From: Geothrix fermentans DSM 14018
GTDB taxonomy: Bacteria; Acidobacteriota; Holophagae; Holophagales; Holophagaceae
Length of the DNA stretch: 64,000 nt
Reading direction: 5' to 3'
Assembly (NCBI RefSeq): GCF_000428885.1
Contig: NZ_KE386810.1
Location: 84,217 to 148,216, forward strand
Positions 9,145 to 19,044 of this stretch are shown in pieces; within the stretch, counting starts at the first letter, position 1; every line of letters begins with the position of its first letter. A program made the position numbers and the translations under genes. Under the pieces are notes generated by a model, which did no database searches, was not told where the DNA came from, and saw nothing but the letters and a program-made list of their open reading frames with translations.

Positions 9145-9831
9145 TCAGGCCCGCCGCCCGGCGCCCATCTCGCGCAGCAGCGCGGCGGCGGCGGCCTTCG
9201 GATCCTCCGCCTTGAACACGGCATTGCCGGCGACGAGGCAGTCCGCGCCCGCGCGCACGAGGTCCGCGGCGTTCTTCAGGCCCACACCGCCGTCCACCTG
9301 GATGAGGAAGGGCACGCCGCGCTCCGCGCGCAGCGCGTCGAGGCGCTTCACCTTGTCCAGCACGCGGGGGATGAAGCTCTGGCCGCCGAAGCCGGGATTC
9401 ACGCTCATGAGCAGCGCGAAGTCGAAATCGCCCAGGAGGTCCACCAGCGTCTCCACGGGTGTGCCGGGATTCAGCACCACCCCGGCCTTCCCCCCGGCCT
9501 GGCGGATCGCCGCCAGGGTGCGATTCAGGTGGGGATCGGCCTCCTGGTGGATGCTCACCCAGCCGGCGCCGGCCTTCACGAAGTCCGCAGCGTAGCGCAG
9601 GGGCTCGACGATCATCAGGTGGCAGTCCAGGGGCAGGTCCGTGGCCTTGCGCAGGCTCTCCACCACGGGCAGGCCGATGGTGATGTTCGGCACGAAGCGG
9701 CCGTCCATGACGTCCACGTGCACCACCTGGGCGCCCGCGGCCTCGATCATCCGCAGTTCCTCGCCCAGCCGCGTGAAGTCCGCGGAGAGCAGGGACGGGG
9801 CCAGCAGGGGGGAGGCGGGGCGGAGGCTCAT
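9145..9831 (-). CDS. rpe: Ribulose-phosphate 3-epimerase
   Basis: 228-residue TIM-barrel enzyme interconverting ribulose 5-phosphate and xylulose 5-phosphate in the pentose phosphate pathway. Diagnostic segments are APSLLSADF at the N-terminus, HVDVMDGRFVPNITIG (catalytic Asp and metal-binding His region), DCHLMI, MSVNPGFGGQSFIP, and VDGGVG with AGNAVF for phosphate binding. The length is normal. It appears to be a single-gene unit: 313 bases separate its start and the end of the low-complexity gene's ORF regions on the same strand only loosely, and no other carbon-metabolism gene adjoins it. Confidence 0.96.
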   Translation of the reverse strand: MSLRPASPLLAPSLLSADFTRLGEELRMIEAAGAQVVHVDVMDGRFVPNITIGLPVVESLRKATDLPLDCHLMIVEPLRYAADFVKAGAGWVSIHQEADPHLNRTLAAIRQAGGKAGVVLNPGTPVETLVDLLGDFDFALLMSVNPGFGGQSFIPRVLDKVKRLDALRAERGVPFLIQVDGGVGLKNAADLVRAGADCLVAGNAVFKAEDPKAAAAALLREMGAGRRA

Positions 9832-9971
9832 GGGCCCAAGTATCCCAGACCAGGGCCGGGGATCTCCATGGCCGGAAGGGGAAGCCGCACCCGCCGGCCC
9901 GCTCCGGAATAACAGGAGTGCAGGATTCTGATCTTGGATTAAACTGGATAAATCCAGGTCAGGATTATTTT

Positions 9972-10535
9972 ATGTCCCAGGTGTTTCATGGAAATACCTA
10001 TGGAGCCGATGTAGCTCCCGAGCGCCTTTCCATCCTCTTCCAGCTCAGGGCGCTCCTCCTCCTCCTCCGGCCGGAGACTCAGGAGGAGTTCGAGCGGGAC
10101 TGGAATTCGGCCGTGGCCGTGCGGGCCAAGGGCTACGCACCGCCCCGGCTCGTCCGCGTCCGGGCCCTGTCGGTCCCCACCGCCTGGGCCCTGGACAAGA
10201 ACAGCGAGGAGACCGAGGAGTATGTCGAAGTGCTCCAGGCCGAGGAGTCCCAGGTGGAGCAGACCCGGTACATCCAGGAGATCCAGCTCCGGAAGCATGC
10301 ACGGAGTCTTGAATCCGCCATGCACCGGGCCCGGACCTTCAGGGAGCTCGCCGTGCGCATGGAAAGGGAGGGGATCCGCCGGCCGGTCTACCTGGTGGAT
10401 GTCGGCGCCTACGGCCTTCCGTACCGGATGTTCCGGTTCGACGGGCACCATCGCGCCATCTGCGCCAGATTCCTCGGCCTGGAGCGGGTCCCGGCCTATG
10501 TCTTCGAGGTGTCACCTCCGCTCCCGATGCCCTGA
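9972..10535 (+). CDS. ParB/sulfiredoxin-fold-like orphan protein
   Basis: 187 residues of unknown function. The C-terminal half reads VYLVDVGAYGLPYRMFRFDG followed by HHRAICARFLGLERVPAYVF, the pattern seen at the core of ParB/Srx-like domains (xDGxHRxxAxxxLG). The N-terminal half is helical and charged. A GTG at 9918 is in frame but has no spaced ribosome-binding site; the ATG at 9972 is preceded by AGGA at 7 bases and is preferred. The local DNA just upstream is AT-richer than average. It stands alone between divergent rpe and the convergent amidohydrolase gene, with no parA or plasmid genes near. Function not assigned. Confidence 0.6.
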   Translation: MSQVFHGNTYGADVAPERLSILFQLRALLLLLRPETQEEFERDWNSAVAVRAKGYAPPRLVRVRALSVPTAWALDKNSEETEEYVEVLQAEESQVEQTRYIQEIQLRKHARSLESAMHRARTFRELAVRMEREGIRRPVYLVDVGAYGLPYRMFRFDGHHRAICARFLGLERVPAYVFEVSPPLPMP

Positions 10536-10574
10536 GCATCGGGTTCCAGGCGTCTCCGTGGGGACTGGCGCGCT

Positions 10575-12182
10575 TCAGCGCCCCAGGGGCACCTCCACCC
10601 CGTTCACCCACAGGCGGGCCGGCTTCACCTTGCGCAGGGCCTCTGGAGCGAGGGTGCCAAGGGGGACCTGGATCCACAGGAGGTCCGCCACGGCGCCCTT
10701 CTGGAGCGTGCCCATGTCCCGGGCCCGTCCCAGGGCCGCCGCATTGCCGGCGGTGTAGGCGCGGACGGCCTCGGGGCGGGTGAGCCGCTGGGCAGGCAGG
10801 AAGCCGCCGGGCGGGTTGCCGGCGGGGTCCTGGCGCGTCTCGGCGGCGGCGAGGCCCACGAAGGGATCCGGGTCCTCCACGGGTGCGTCGCTGCCGAAGG
10901 CCAGGAGGGCGCCGCCGTTCGCGAGGCTGCGCCAGGGGAAGGCCTCGTCCACGCGCCCGGGGCCCAGGCGTGCCGGCGTCCAGCTGTGGTCGGAGGTGCA
11001 GTGGACGGGCTGGACGCTGGCCACGACGCCGAGCTTCCCGAAGCGGGCGGCATCCTCGGCGGTGACGATCTGGGCGTGCTCGATGCGCGGAGGCAGGGCG
11101 CCCTTGCCCTTCTTCATGGCCTGGGCGATCAGGTCCAGCGCGGCGCGGTTCGCCGCATCGCCGATGGCGTGGATGGCAGGCTGGTAGCCAGCCCGCAGGG
11201 TGATGGAGACATCCAACGCCACCTTGGCGGGATCCGTGACCCAGAGCCCCTGCGTGGAGGGCTCGTCTGCGTAGGGCGCCAGGAGTCTGGCCCCACGGCT
11301 CCCCAGGGCGCCGTCCATGTAGAACTTCACGCCCTGCACCTGGAAGAAGGACAGGGCCTTCGCCCGGGGCTGCTTCAGCTCCCGGAGCATCAGGGCATGG
11401 TCGTGGTTCACGTAGGCGAAGACCCGGATGGGCAGGGCCCCCGCGGCGGCCAGACGCCGGTAGGCCGCCAGCTCGCGGGCGCCCACGCCCATGTCGGCCA
11501 CGGCCGTGAACCCGTCGGCACGCAGGGCCGTGAGGCCGGCCTTGAGCCGCGCCTCCAGCTCGGCGGCGCTGGGCTCGGGAATGTGCTTCTCCACGAGCTG
11601 GACGGCGGCGTCCAGCAGGATGCCCGTGGGCCGGCCGCCGGCATCCCGGAGGATGCGGCCGCCCTGGGGATCCGGCGTCTTCGCGGTGATGCCCGCGAGG
11701 GCGAGGGCGGCGCTGTTCACCCAGGCGGCATGGCCGTCCACCCGCTGGAGGAAGGCGGGCCGGGGGCCCGTGAGGGCGTCCAGGTCCACGGCCCGGGGGA
11801 AGGCCTTGCCGGCCCACCGGTTCTGGTCCCAGCCTCGCCCCAGCACCCAGCCCTGGGGGTGCGCCGCGGCCCAGGCCCGGATGCGCTCCAGGGTGCCGGG
11901 CAGGTCCGCCGGGCCCGTGAGGTCCACCTTCCGACCCAGGGCGCCCAGGCCGCCCACGTGGGCGTGGCCCTCGATGAGCCCCGGCAGCAGGGTGCCCCCT
12001 GGGAGGTCCACCCGCTGGGCCTTGGGGTGGGCCTTGGCGAGGGTCTCCACAGGGCCCACCGCCAGGATCCGTCCCTTCCGGATGACCACGGCCTGGCCGT
12101 GCTGCAGCCCCTGGTCGGTCCACAGGTCGGCGCCCTGGATCAGGCGGTAGGAGGCGGGCGGGGCGGCGGGCGGCATCGGCAT
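10575..12182 (-). CDS. Amidohydrolase family 3 protein (YtcJ-like)
   Basis: 535 residues, typical of the YtcJ/N-acyl amidohydrolase group of the metal-dependent hydrolases. Metal-site landmarks are visible: GLIEGHAHVGGLG (HxH after strand 1), HAIGDAANRAALD, RIEHAQIV and GSDAPVEDPDPF (the terminal catalytic Asp). An N-terminal beta-sandwich element (RLIQGADLWTD and KGRILAVG) is present, and a C-terminal return (GAVADLLWIQVPLG). These enzymes hydrolyse amide or formamide bonds; the substrate is not predictable. No signal peptide is evident, so it is probably cytoplasmic. No operon partner. Confidence 0.85.
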   Translation of the reverse strand: MPMPPAAPPASYRLIQGADLWTDQGLQHGQAVVIRKGRILAVGPVETLAKAHPKAQRVDLPGGTLLPGLIEGHAHVGGLGALGRKVDLTGPADLPGTLERIRAWAAAHPQGWVLGRGWDQNRWAGKAFPRAVDLDALTGPRPAFLQRVDGHAAWVNSAALALAGITAKTPDPQGGRILRDAGGRPTGILLDAAVQLVEKHIPEPSAAELEARLKAGLTALRADGFTAVADMGVGARELAAYRRLAAAGALPIRVFAYVNHDHALMLRELKQPRAKALSFFQVQGVKFYMDGALGSRGARLLAPYADEPSTQGLWVTDPAKVALDVSITLRAGYQPAIHAIGDAANRAALDLIAQAMKKGKGALPPRIEHAQIVTAEDAARFGKLGVVASVQPVHCTSDHSWTPARLGPGRVDEAFPWRSLANGGALLAFGSDAPVEDPDPFVGLAAAETRQDPAGNPPGGFLPAQRLTRPEAVRAYTAGNAAALGRARDMGTLQKGAVADLLWIQVPLGTLAPEALRKVKPARLWVNGVEVPLGR

Positions 12183-12318
12183 GGGCGGGTTCCCGGGTGT
12201 TCTGGAAGCATAGCTTCACGAGGATTCGCCCTGGAAGCCGACAGGTCCGTTCCCGGGTCGAGGGATCGTCCCGGCCCAGGGCTGAAGGACCGATCGGGCA
12301 GACGGTCCGGGCTACGGT

Positions 12319-12349
12319 TTGTAGAAAAACGCAATAAATCGAATATAAA
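12319..12349 (+). promoter_or_regulatory. Possible promoter in an AT-rich pocket before the GGDEF-EAL gene
   Basis: The 273-base gap between the divergent amidohydrolase and GGDEF-EAL genes is GC-rich except for about 12315-12375. There TTGTAG (12319) and TATAAA (12344) lie 19 bases apart, slightly long for a sigma-70 promoter. A 10-base palindrome (ATAAATTTAT, 12345-12354) overlaps the -10 element and could be an operator. This would give a leader of about 100 bases. The remainder of the gap shows nothing I recognise. Confidence 0.3.
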
Positions 12350-12455
12350 TTTATGTATTACATGTATTTGCCTGCTGGATTGGGTGACGGCAGTCACTGA
12401 CGGTCCGGCGGGAATCACGGACAGTTGACCCTTGGGTAGTGAAAAAAGGAGGCGC

Positions 12456-14834
12456 GTGCCGCCCTGGACCGAAACCGCAGACTGGCTGGAATCCGATTCC
12501 GGCGCCTTCCTGGGCACCGGCCGGATGCCCCTGGGGACCGCCCCCTGGAGCGACCGGGAAGTCCGGGCGAGGCTGGTGGCCAGGGCCCGCTGGACCCTGC
12601 TGGCGGTCATCGGCCTCTACGGGCTGTTCGCGGGAGGCGTGTTCTCCGCCAGTCCCTACGGTTTCTTCCCCACCCGAGCCCAGTTGGTCTTCCTGGCCGG
12701 CTCCCTGGCCACCGTGGCGGCCTACAGCCTGGTGCTCCAGAAGGGCTGGTTCGGGGCGCGGGCCTTCCGCCACGCCGACCACCTCCTGGTCCTGCTGGAC
12801 CTGGTCTTCATCACGGTCCTGATCCACCTCAGCGGGGGACCTTCAAGCTGGTTCTGGCCCGCGTACCTGATCGCCACCATGGAGGCGGCCTTCCTGCTGC
12901 CCCGGCGGCGGGATGTCTGGCTCATGGGCGCCGCGGGCGGGGCTATGCACGGCCTCATGCTGGCGGGGCACTACGCGGGGGCGCTGTCGCCGGTGGCCAT
13001 GCCCTTCGTCCCCGATGCCCTCGGCGCCAACCCGCTCTACCTGGGCCTGGCCTGGTCCTGGGCGGCGATCCTGAATGCCGCCGTGGCCTTCATCATGGCG
13101 CGGCTCATGGCGGTCATCCGCTGGGACCACCGGGCGCTGGAGGTCCGCGAGGCCCAGCTGAGGCAGTTCGTGGACTCGGCCAACGACCTGATCGTCTGCC
13201 TCACGCCCGAAGGCCGCTTCCTCTACGCGAACCCCCTCTGGGTGAAGACCATGGGATCCGGCCTCCCGGACCTGGGAACCTCCAGCTTCTTCGATCTCAT
13301 CGACCTGGACCATCGCGCCCGCGTGCTGAGGGAATTCGGGCGGGCCATGCTGGAATCGCGTGGAACGGCCATGGAGGCCGATTTCGTGACCCGGAACGGG
13401 GCCAGGGTCTCGGTGGAGGGCAGCATCGCCCCGACCCTCAAGGACGGACAGCCGAGGATGGTCTGGTGCATCTGCCGGGACGTGACCGCGCGGCGGCGGG
13501 CGGAGGAGCAGCTCTTCCACATGGCGCACTTCGACGGGCTGACGGGCCTGCCCAACCGGGCCTCCCTCGTGGAGAAGCTGGACCAGGCTCTGGAGGCCGC
13601 CCGGAGGGCCGGGCAGGGGCTGGCCGTGCTGTACGTGGACCTGGACCGGTTCAAGCTCATCAACGACACCCTGGGACACGCCGTGGGCGACGAACTGCTG
13701 TGCGAGGTGGCGAGGCGGATGCAGGGCGCGATCCGGGATGCCGACCTGGTCTCCCGCATCGGCGGGGATGAGTTCATCGTCACGCTGCGGGACGTCGGGG
13801 ACCCCAAGGAAGCCTCCAGCCTGGCAGGAAGGATCCTCCGGCCACTGGCGCGCCCCTTCCAGATCGGGGGCCACGAGATCTTCGTGACCGCCAGTGTCGG
13901 CATCGCCATCTACGCGGGGGACGGCACCGGGAGCGAGTCCCTGGTGAAGAAGGCCGACATCGCCAAGTACCACGCCAAGAGCCGGGGCCGGAACAACCAC
14001 CAGCTCTACCACCCGCGGATGGATGAGGATGCCGAGCGGCGGCTGGTGCTGTCCAACGGCCTGCGCCGCGGCCTCGAAGGCGGGGAGCTCCGCGTGTTCT
14101 ACCAGCCGAAGATCGACGTGGACACGGGCCGGATGACCGCCATCGAGGCCCTGGTGCGCTGGGAGCACCCCGAGCTGGGCCTCCTTCCGCCCTCGGAGTT
14201 CATCCCGCTGGCCGAGGAGACCGGGCTCATCCTCCCGCTCGGAGAGTGGGTCCTGCGGGAGGCCTGCGGCCAGAACGCCCGGTGGCAGGCGCGGGGCCTG
14301 CGCCCCATGCGCGTCGGCGTGAACCTCTCCGGCTACCAGCTCCAGCAGGCGGGCATGGCCGCCTCCGTACGGCGGATCCTGGAGGAGACAGGGCTGGACC
14401 CGCAGTGGCTGGAGCTGGAGATCACGGAGACGGTGGTCATGCAGAACCCCGCGCTGGCCGTCGCCGTGCTGGAGGAGATCCGCGGCCTGGGCGTCCAGGT
14501 CTCCATCGACGATTTCGGGACGGGGCATTCCTCGCTCGCCCAGCTCAAGCGCTTCTCCGTCAACACCCTCAAGATCGACAAGTCCTTCATCCGCGATCTG
14601 GAGCACAACCCCACCGATGCGGCCATCGCCACGGCCATCATCGCCATGGGGGCCAGCCTCAACCTGCAGGTGGTCGCCGAGGGCGTGGAGACGGAGGGGC
14701 AGCTCTCCTTCCTCCGGAAGCACGAATGCCATGGGGCCCAGGGCTTCCTGTTCGCTCCCGCGGTGCCGCCGGAGGAACTCGCGGGCCTGCTGGAGCAGGA
14801 GGGCCCGGAGCCGGAGCTCGTCATGGTGACCTAG
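12456..14834 (+). CDS. Membrane PAS-GGDEF-EAL cyclic-di-GMP protein
   Basis: 792-residue signalling protein that could make and break cyclic di-GMP. Several hydrophobic segments (about residues 45-220) anchor it in the inner membrane. A PAS domain follows ([20 protein letters not shown]), then a GGDEF domain with intact SRIGGDEF and an RDAD inhibitory site 5 residues before it, then an EAL domain. The EAL catalytic elements are all present: [37 protein letters not shown] and EGVET. Both activities therefore look possible. The GTG start is chosen because AAAGGAGG lies 3 bases upstream; a TTG at 12432 lacks such a site. It ends 56 bases before the mutase gene. Confidence 0.93.
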   Translation: MPPWTETADWLESDSGAFLGTGRMPLGTAPWSDREVRARLVARARWTLLAVIGLYGLFAGGVFSASPYGFFPTRAQLVFLAGSLATVAAYSLVLQKGWFGARAFRHADHLLVLLDLVFITVLIHLSGGPSSWFWPAYLIATMEAAFLLPRRRDVWLMGAAGGAMHGLMLAGHYAGALSPVAMPFVPDALGANPLYLGLAWSWAAILNAAVAFIMARLMAVIRWDHRALEVREAQLRQFVDSANDLIVCLTPEGRFLYANPLWVKTMGSGLPDLGTSSFFDLIDLDHRARVLREFGRAMLESRGTAMEADFVTRNGARVSVEGSIAPTLKDGQPRMVWCICRDVTARRRAEEQLFHMAHFDGLTGLPNRASLVEKLDQALEAARRAGQGLAVLYVDLDRFKLINDTLGHAVGDELLCEVARRMQGAIRDADLVSRIGGDEFIVTLRDVGDPKEASSLAGRILRPLARPFQIGGHEIFVTASVGIAIYAGDGTGSESLVKKADIAKYHAKSRGRNNHQLYHPRMDEDAERRLVLSNGLRRGLEGGELRVFYQPKIDVDTGRMTAIEALVRWEHPELGLLPPSEFIPLAEETGLILPLGEWVLREACGQNARWQARGLRPMRVGVNLSGYQLQQAGMAASVRRILEETGLDPQWLELEITETVVMQNPALAVAVLEEIRGLGVQVSIDDFGTGHSSLAQLKRFSVNTLKIDKSFIRDLEHNPTDAAIATAIIAMGASLNLQVVAEGVETEGQLSFLRKHECHGAQGFLFAPAVPPEELAGLLEQEGPEPELVMVT

Positions 14835-14890
14835 CTGGAACCCGCCGGGAGCCGCATTCCGGATGCTATGGTGGATTCCACGGAGGACCC

Positions 14891-16546
<1,656 letters not shown>

Positions 16547-16658
16547 GTCACTTAAAGGCCCAAGACATCTTGTGAGAGGCCCCATCCCAGGTACCCTTAT
16601 TGCATTGCTGTGACCAACCCCGTCCCGCTCCCCGCGGGACCCCACCTCCGGAGGCACC

Positions 16659-16910
16659 ATGCGCATCGCCACCCTCATCGCCGCCGCGGCGCTGATCTTC
16701 GCCGTTCCCGCCCAGGCCAAGATGCCTTGGGTCAAGAAGGCCCAGGAACTCGGCTTCGCCGATGTCAAGGACTGCAAGGCCTGCCACGTCGGCGCCCCCA
16801 AGAAGGGTGGCGAGATGTCCGCCCGCGGCAAGTTCCTGGAAGAGACCAAGGCCAAGAAGAAGGCCGCTGAGGTCGACCTCAACTGGCTGAAGGAATACAA
16901 GGGCAAGTGA
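16659..16910 (+). CDS. Small periplasmic monoheme cytochrome c
   Basis: 83 residues. A signal peptide (TLIAAAALIFAVPAQA) is followed by one heme-binding CKACH, within DCKACHVGAPKKGGE, and a Lys-rich C-terminus. No other domain is present. It shares the CxACHxGAPK pattern with the diheme protein at 21305-21538, so the two are probably paralogous soluble electron carriers bracketing the large cytochromes. GGAGG 6 bases before the ATG sets the start. A 7-bp hairpin (16622-16640) lies just upstream of that site. A strong terminator directly follows, so it is transcribed separately from the next gene. Confidence 0.85.
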   Translation: MRIATLIAAAALIFAVPAQAKMPWVKKAQELGFADVKDCKACHVGAPKKGGEMSARGKFLEETKAKKKAAEVDLNWLKEYKGK

Positions 16911-16936
16911 GCCGCTGAAGCAGGCTCGCGAACTCG

Positions 16937-16966
16937 ACCGGGCGGGGCAACCCGCCCGGTTTTTTC
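16937..16966 (+). terminator. Intrinsic terminator after the monoheme cytochrome gene
   Basis: Perfect 10-bp stem (ACCGGGCGGG paired with CCCGCCCGGT) with a GCAA tetraloop, followed immediately by a run of T. A textbook rho-independent terminator. Confidence 0.92.
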
Positions 16967-16996
16967 TGTACCTCCGGCCAGTAGTAGCAGGAGATT

Positions 16997-17010
16997 CCGA
17001 CAAATGTCGG
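16997..17010. promoter_or_regulatory. Short dyad upstream of the first multiheme cytochrome
   Basis: CCGACA and TGTCGG separated by AA, in the 164 bases between the terminator and the cytochrome start. It lies just before an AT-rich patch (ATTTATATGAATGAATAC, 17013-17030) that could hold a promoter. Possibly an operator; six-base arms can arise by chance. Confidence 0.3.
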
Positions 17011-17056
17011 CACATTTATATGAATGAATACAAGCACTTGGACCGGACCTCTGGTC

Positions 17057-17070
17057 GTGACCTAGATCAC
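17057..17070. promoter_or_regulatory. CRP/FNR-family-like binding site
   Basis: GTGACCTAGATCAC is a GTGA-N6-TCAC dyad, the core of the CRP consensus (TGTGA-N6-TCACA) and related to FNR/DNR-type sites. It lies 61 bases before the start of the first 11-heme cytochrome gene, suitable for control of that gene by a CRP-superfamily regulator. No such regulator is encoded in the window. Confidence 0.45.
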
Positions 17071-17130
17071 CATCAGGTATCTTATTGGGAGGTAACCGCG
17101 CTAGGGTGATAGCCGACACGTGAGGTAGCT

Positions 17131-18993
17131 ATGCGCCTGCTGTTTGTCGGTCTGCTTTCCGTATTCCTCTCAGCGGCGCCTCCTCCGGCGAAGGACTGCC
17201 TCGGCTGCCACGACCTCGACCTGGCCAAGTTTGCCACCACCACGCACGGCAGCATGGCCTGCACGGATTGCCACAGCAGCATCACGAAGCTGCCCCATGA
17301 GGACAAGCCGGCGCCGGTGAAGTGCGCCACCTGCCACGAGGACCAGGTCAAGGCCTACGCCAAGAGCGTGCACGGCGTGGCCAAGCAGAACGGGATGACC
17401 GACGCGGCCACCTGCGCCTCCTGCCATGGGCCCGCCCACGGCATCGTCCCCGGCTCCGATCCCGCCTCCAAGGTGGCCAAGCAGAACCTGGCGGACACCT
17501 GCGGCAGCTGCCACTCCAACCCCGACTTCGTCGCCAAGCACCAGATTCCCTTCGTGAAGCCCGTGGAGGCCTACCGCCTGAGCATCCACGGCCGCGAGGT
17601 GGCCAAGGGCAATGCCGGCGCGGCCTCCTGCTCCGACTGCCACGGCAGCCACGACATCCTGGCCTCGCGGGATCCCAAGGCGAAGGTGAACCGGGCCAAC
17701 GTGGCCGAGACCTGCGGCGTCTGCCACAGCGACGTCCAGGCCGCCTACTCCGACAGCATCCACGGCCTGGCCCTCAAGCGCGGGTCCAAGGACTCCCCCA
17801 CCTGCACTGGCTGCCACGGCGAGCACGAGATCCTGGCGCCTTCGGAGCCCGGGTCCCTGGTGAACGCCGCGCGCGTGTCCACCAGCACCTGCGGCCGCTG
17901 CCACGGGGATGAGCGCCTCAACACCCGCTACGGCTTCGGCGACAAGGTGCCCGCCTACCAGGACAGCTTCCATGGCCTCGCCGTCCGCGGCGGCGGGAAG
18001 TCCGCCGCCAACTGCGCCTCCTGCCACGGCGTGCACAACATCCTGCCCTCCTCGGACATCCGGTCCACGGTGAACCCCGCCAACCTGGCCCAGACCTGCG
18101 GCAAGTGCCATCCCGGCGCGGGGACAAAGCTCGCGGGAGCCCCCATCCATGTGCGCACCGCCACGATGACTGAGCACCTCTCCGTGCGCTGGATCCGGCT
18201 GGCCTACCTGGTCCTCATCCCCCTGACCATCGGGTTCATGCTGCTGCACAACTTCCTCGACTGGCTGGCCAAGCTGCGGCGGGGACCGCACCACGGCGCC
18301 ACGCACGAGGGCTTCCCGCGCATGAACCGGACCTTCCGGCTCACCCACGGCCTGGTGATCGTGAGCTTCATCTCCCTGGTCGTCACCGGGTTCGCGCTGA
18401 AGTTCCCCGAGTCTGCCTGGGTGAAGCTCTTCCAGTCCTTCGACCCGGATTCCAGCCTCCGCGGCGTGGTGCACCGCATCGCCGCCGTGGTGATGATGGC
18501 GGGCACGGTGTTCCACTTCATCCACCTGGCCATCTCGAAGCGGGACCGCATCATCCTCGTGGAGCTGCTCCCCTCCTGGCAGGACGCCAAGGACATCCTC
18601 AACATGTTCCGGTTCAACCTGGGCCTGACCAGGGAACGCCCCACCTTCGGGATGTTCGGCTACCCCGAGAAGATGGAGTACTGGGCCTTCATGTGGGGCA
18701 CGGTGGTGATGGCCGTGACCGGCGTGCTGCTGTGGGCCGAGAACTGGAGCCTGCGCCACTTCCCGAAGTGGGTGCTGGATGCGGCCACGGCGGCCCACTG
18801 GTACGAGGCCATCCTCGCCACGCTCTCCATCCTCGTCTGGCACTGGTACCTGGTGATCTTCGATCCCGACGTCTACCCCATGGATCTCGCCTGGCTGAAC
18901 GGCAAGGCCTCCGCGGACCACATGCGCGAGACCCGGCCCGAGTACTACCGGAAGACCCTCGAGAAGCGCGGCGACTCCCAGGACCAGGCCTGA
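17131..18993 (+). CDS. Fused 11-heme cytochrome c / cytochrome b membrane protein
   Basis: 620 residues. After a signal peptide (LLFVGLLSVFLSAAP) come eleven CxxCH heme sites in about 330 residues (CLGCH first, CGKCH last), then a b561/NapI-HydC-like membrane domain. Its transmembrane helices carry paired histidines for b hemes: RLTHGLVIVSF, VVHRIAAVV with FHFIHLAI, and AAHWYEAI with VWHWYLVIF. The heme region is modular: units with Y-x-x-S-[IVF]-H-G, a CxxCHGxH site and a TCxxCH site recur, and the HG histidines are candidate distal ligands. Architecture resembles Geobacter CbcL, which oxidises menaquinol for extracellular respiration; function by analogy is inference. GAGG lies 7 bases before the ATG. 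A paralogous gene follows after 51 bases. Confidence 0.9.
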   Translation: MRLLFVGLLSVFLSAAPPPAKDCLGCHDLDLAKFATTTHGSMACTDCHSSITKLPHEDKPAPVKCATCHEDQVKAYAKSVHGVAKQNGMTDAATCASCHGPAHGIVPGSDPASKVAKQNLADTCGSCHSNPDFVAKHQIPFVKPVEAYRLSIHGREVAKGNAGAASCSDCHGSHDILASRDPKAKVNRANVAETCGVCHSDVQAAYSDSIHGLALKRGSKDSPTCTGCHGEHEILAPSEPGSLVNAARVSTSTCGRCHGDERLNTRYGFGDKVPAYQDSFHGLAVRGGGKSAANCASCHGVHNILPSSDIRSTVNPANLAQTCGKCHPGAGTKLAGAPIHVRTATMTEHLSVRWIRLAYLVLIPLTIGFMLLHNFLDWLAKLRRGPHHGATHEGFPRMNRTFRLTHGLVIVSFISLVVTGFALKFPESAWVKLFQSFDPDSSLRGVVHRIAAVVMMAGTVFHFIHLAISKRDRIILVELLPSWQDAKDILNMFRFNLGLTRERPTFGMFGYPEKMEYWAFMWGTVVMAVTGVLLWAENWSLRHFPKWVLDAATAAHWYEAILATLSILVWHWYLVIFDPDVYPMDLAWLNGKASADHMRETRPEYYRKTLEKRGDSQDQA

Positions 18994-19044
18994 CACCCCT
19001 TCGAGCCCCTACACCCCACCCCACCACCTCACAGGACCCGCCCC

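Noticed and set aside
16547..17130. Possible GEMM (cyclic-di-GMP) riboswitch before the cytochromes
   Set aside because: Such switches control cytochromes in Geobacter, so I looked for the conserved core, but no matching stem-loops are visible.
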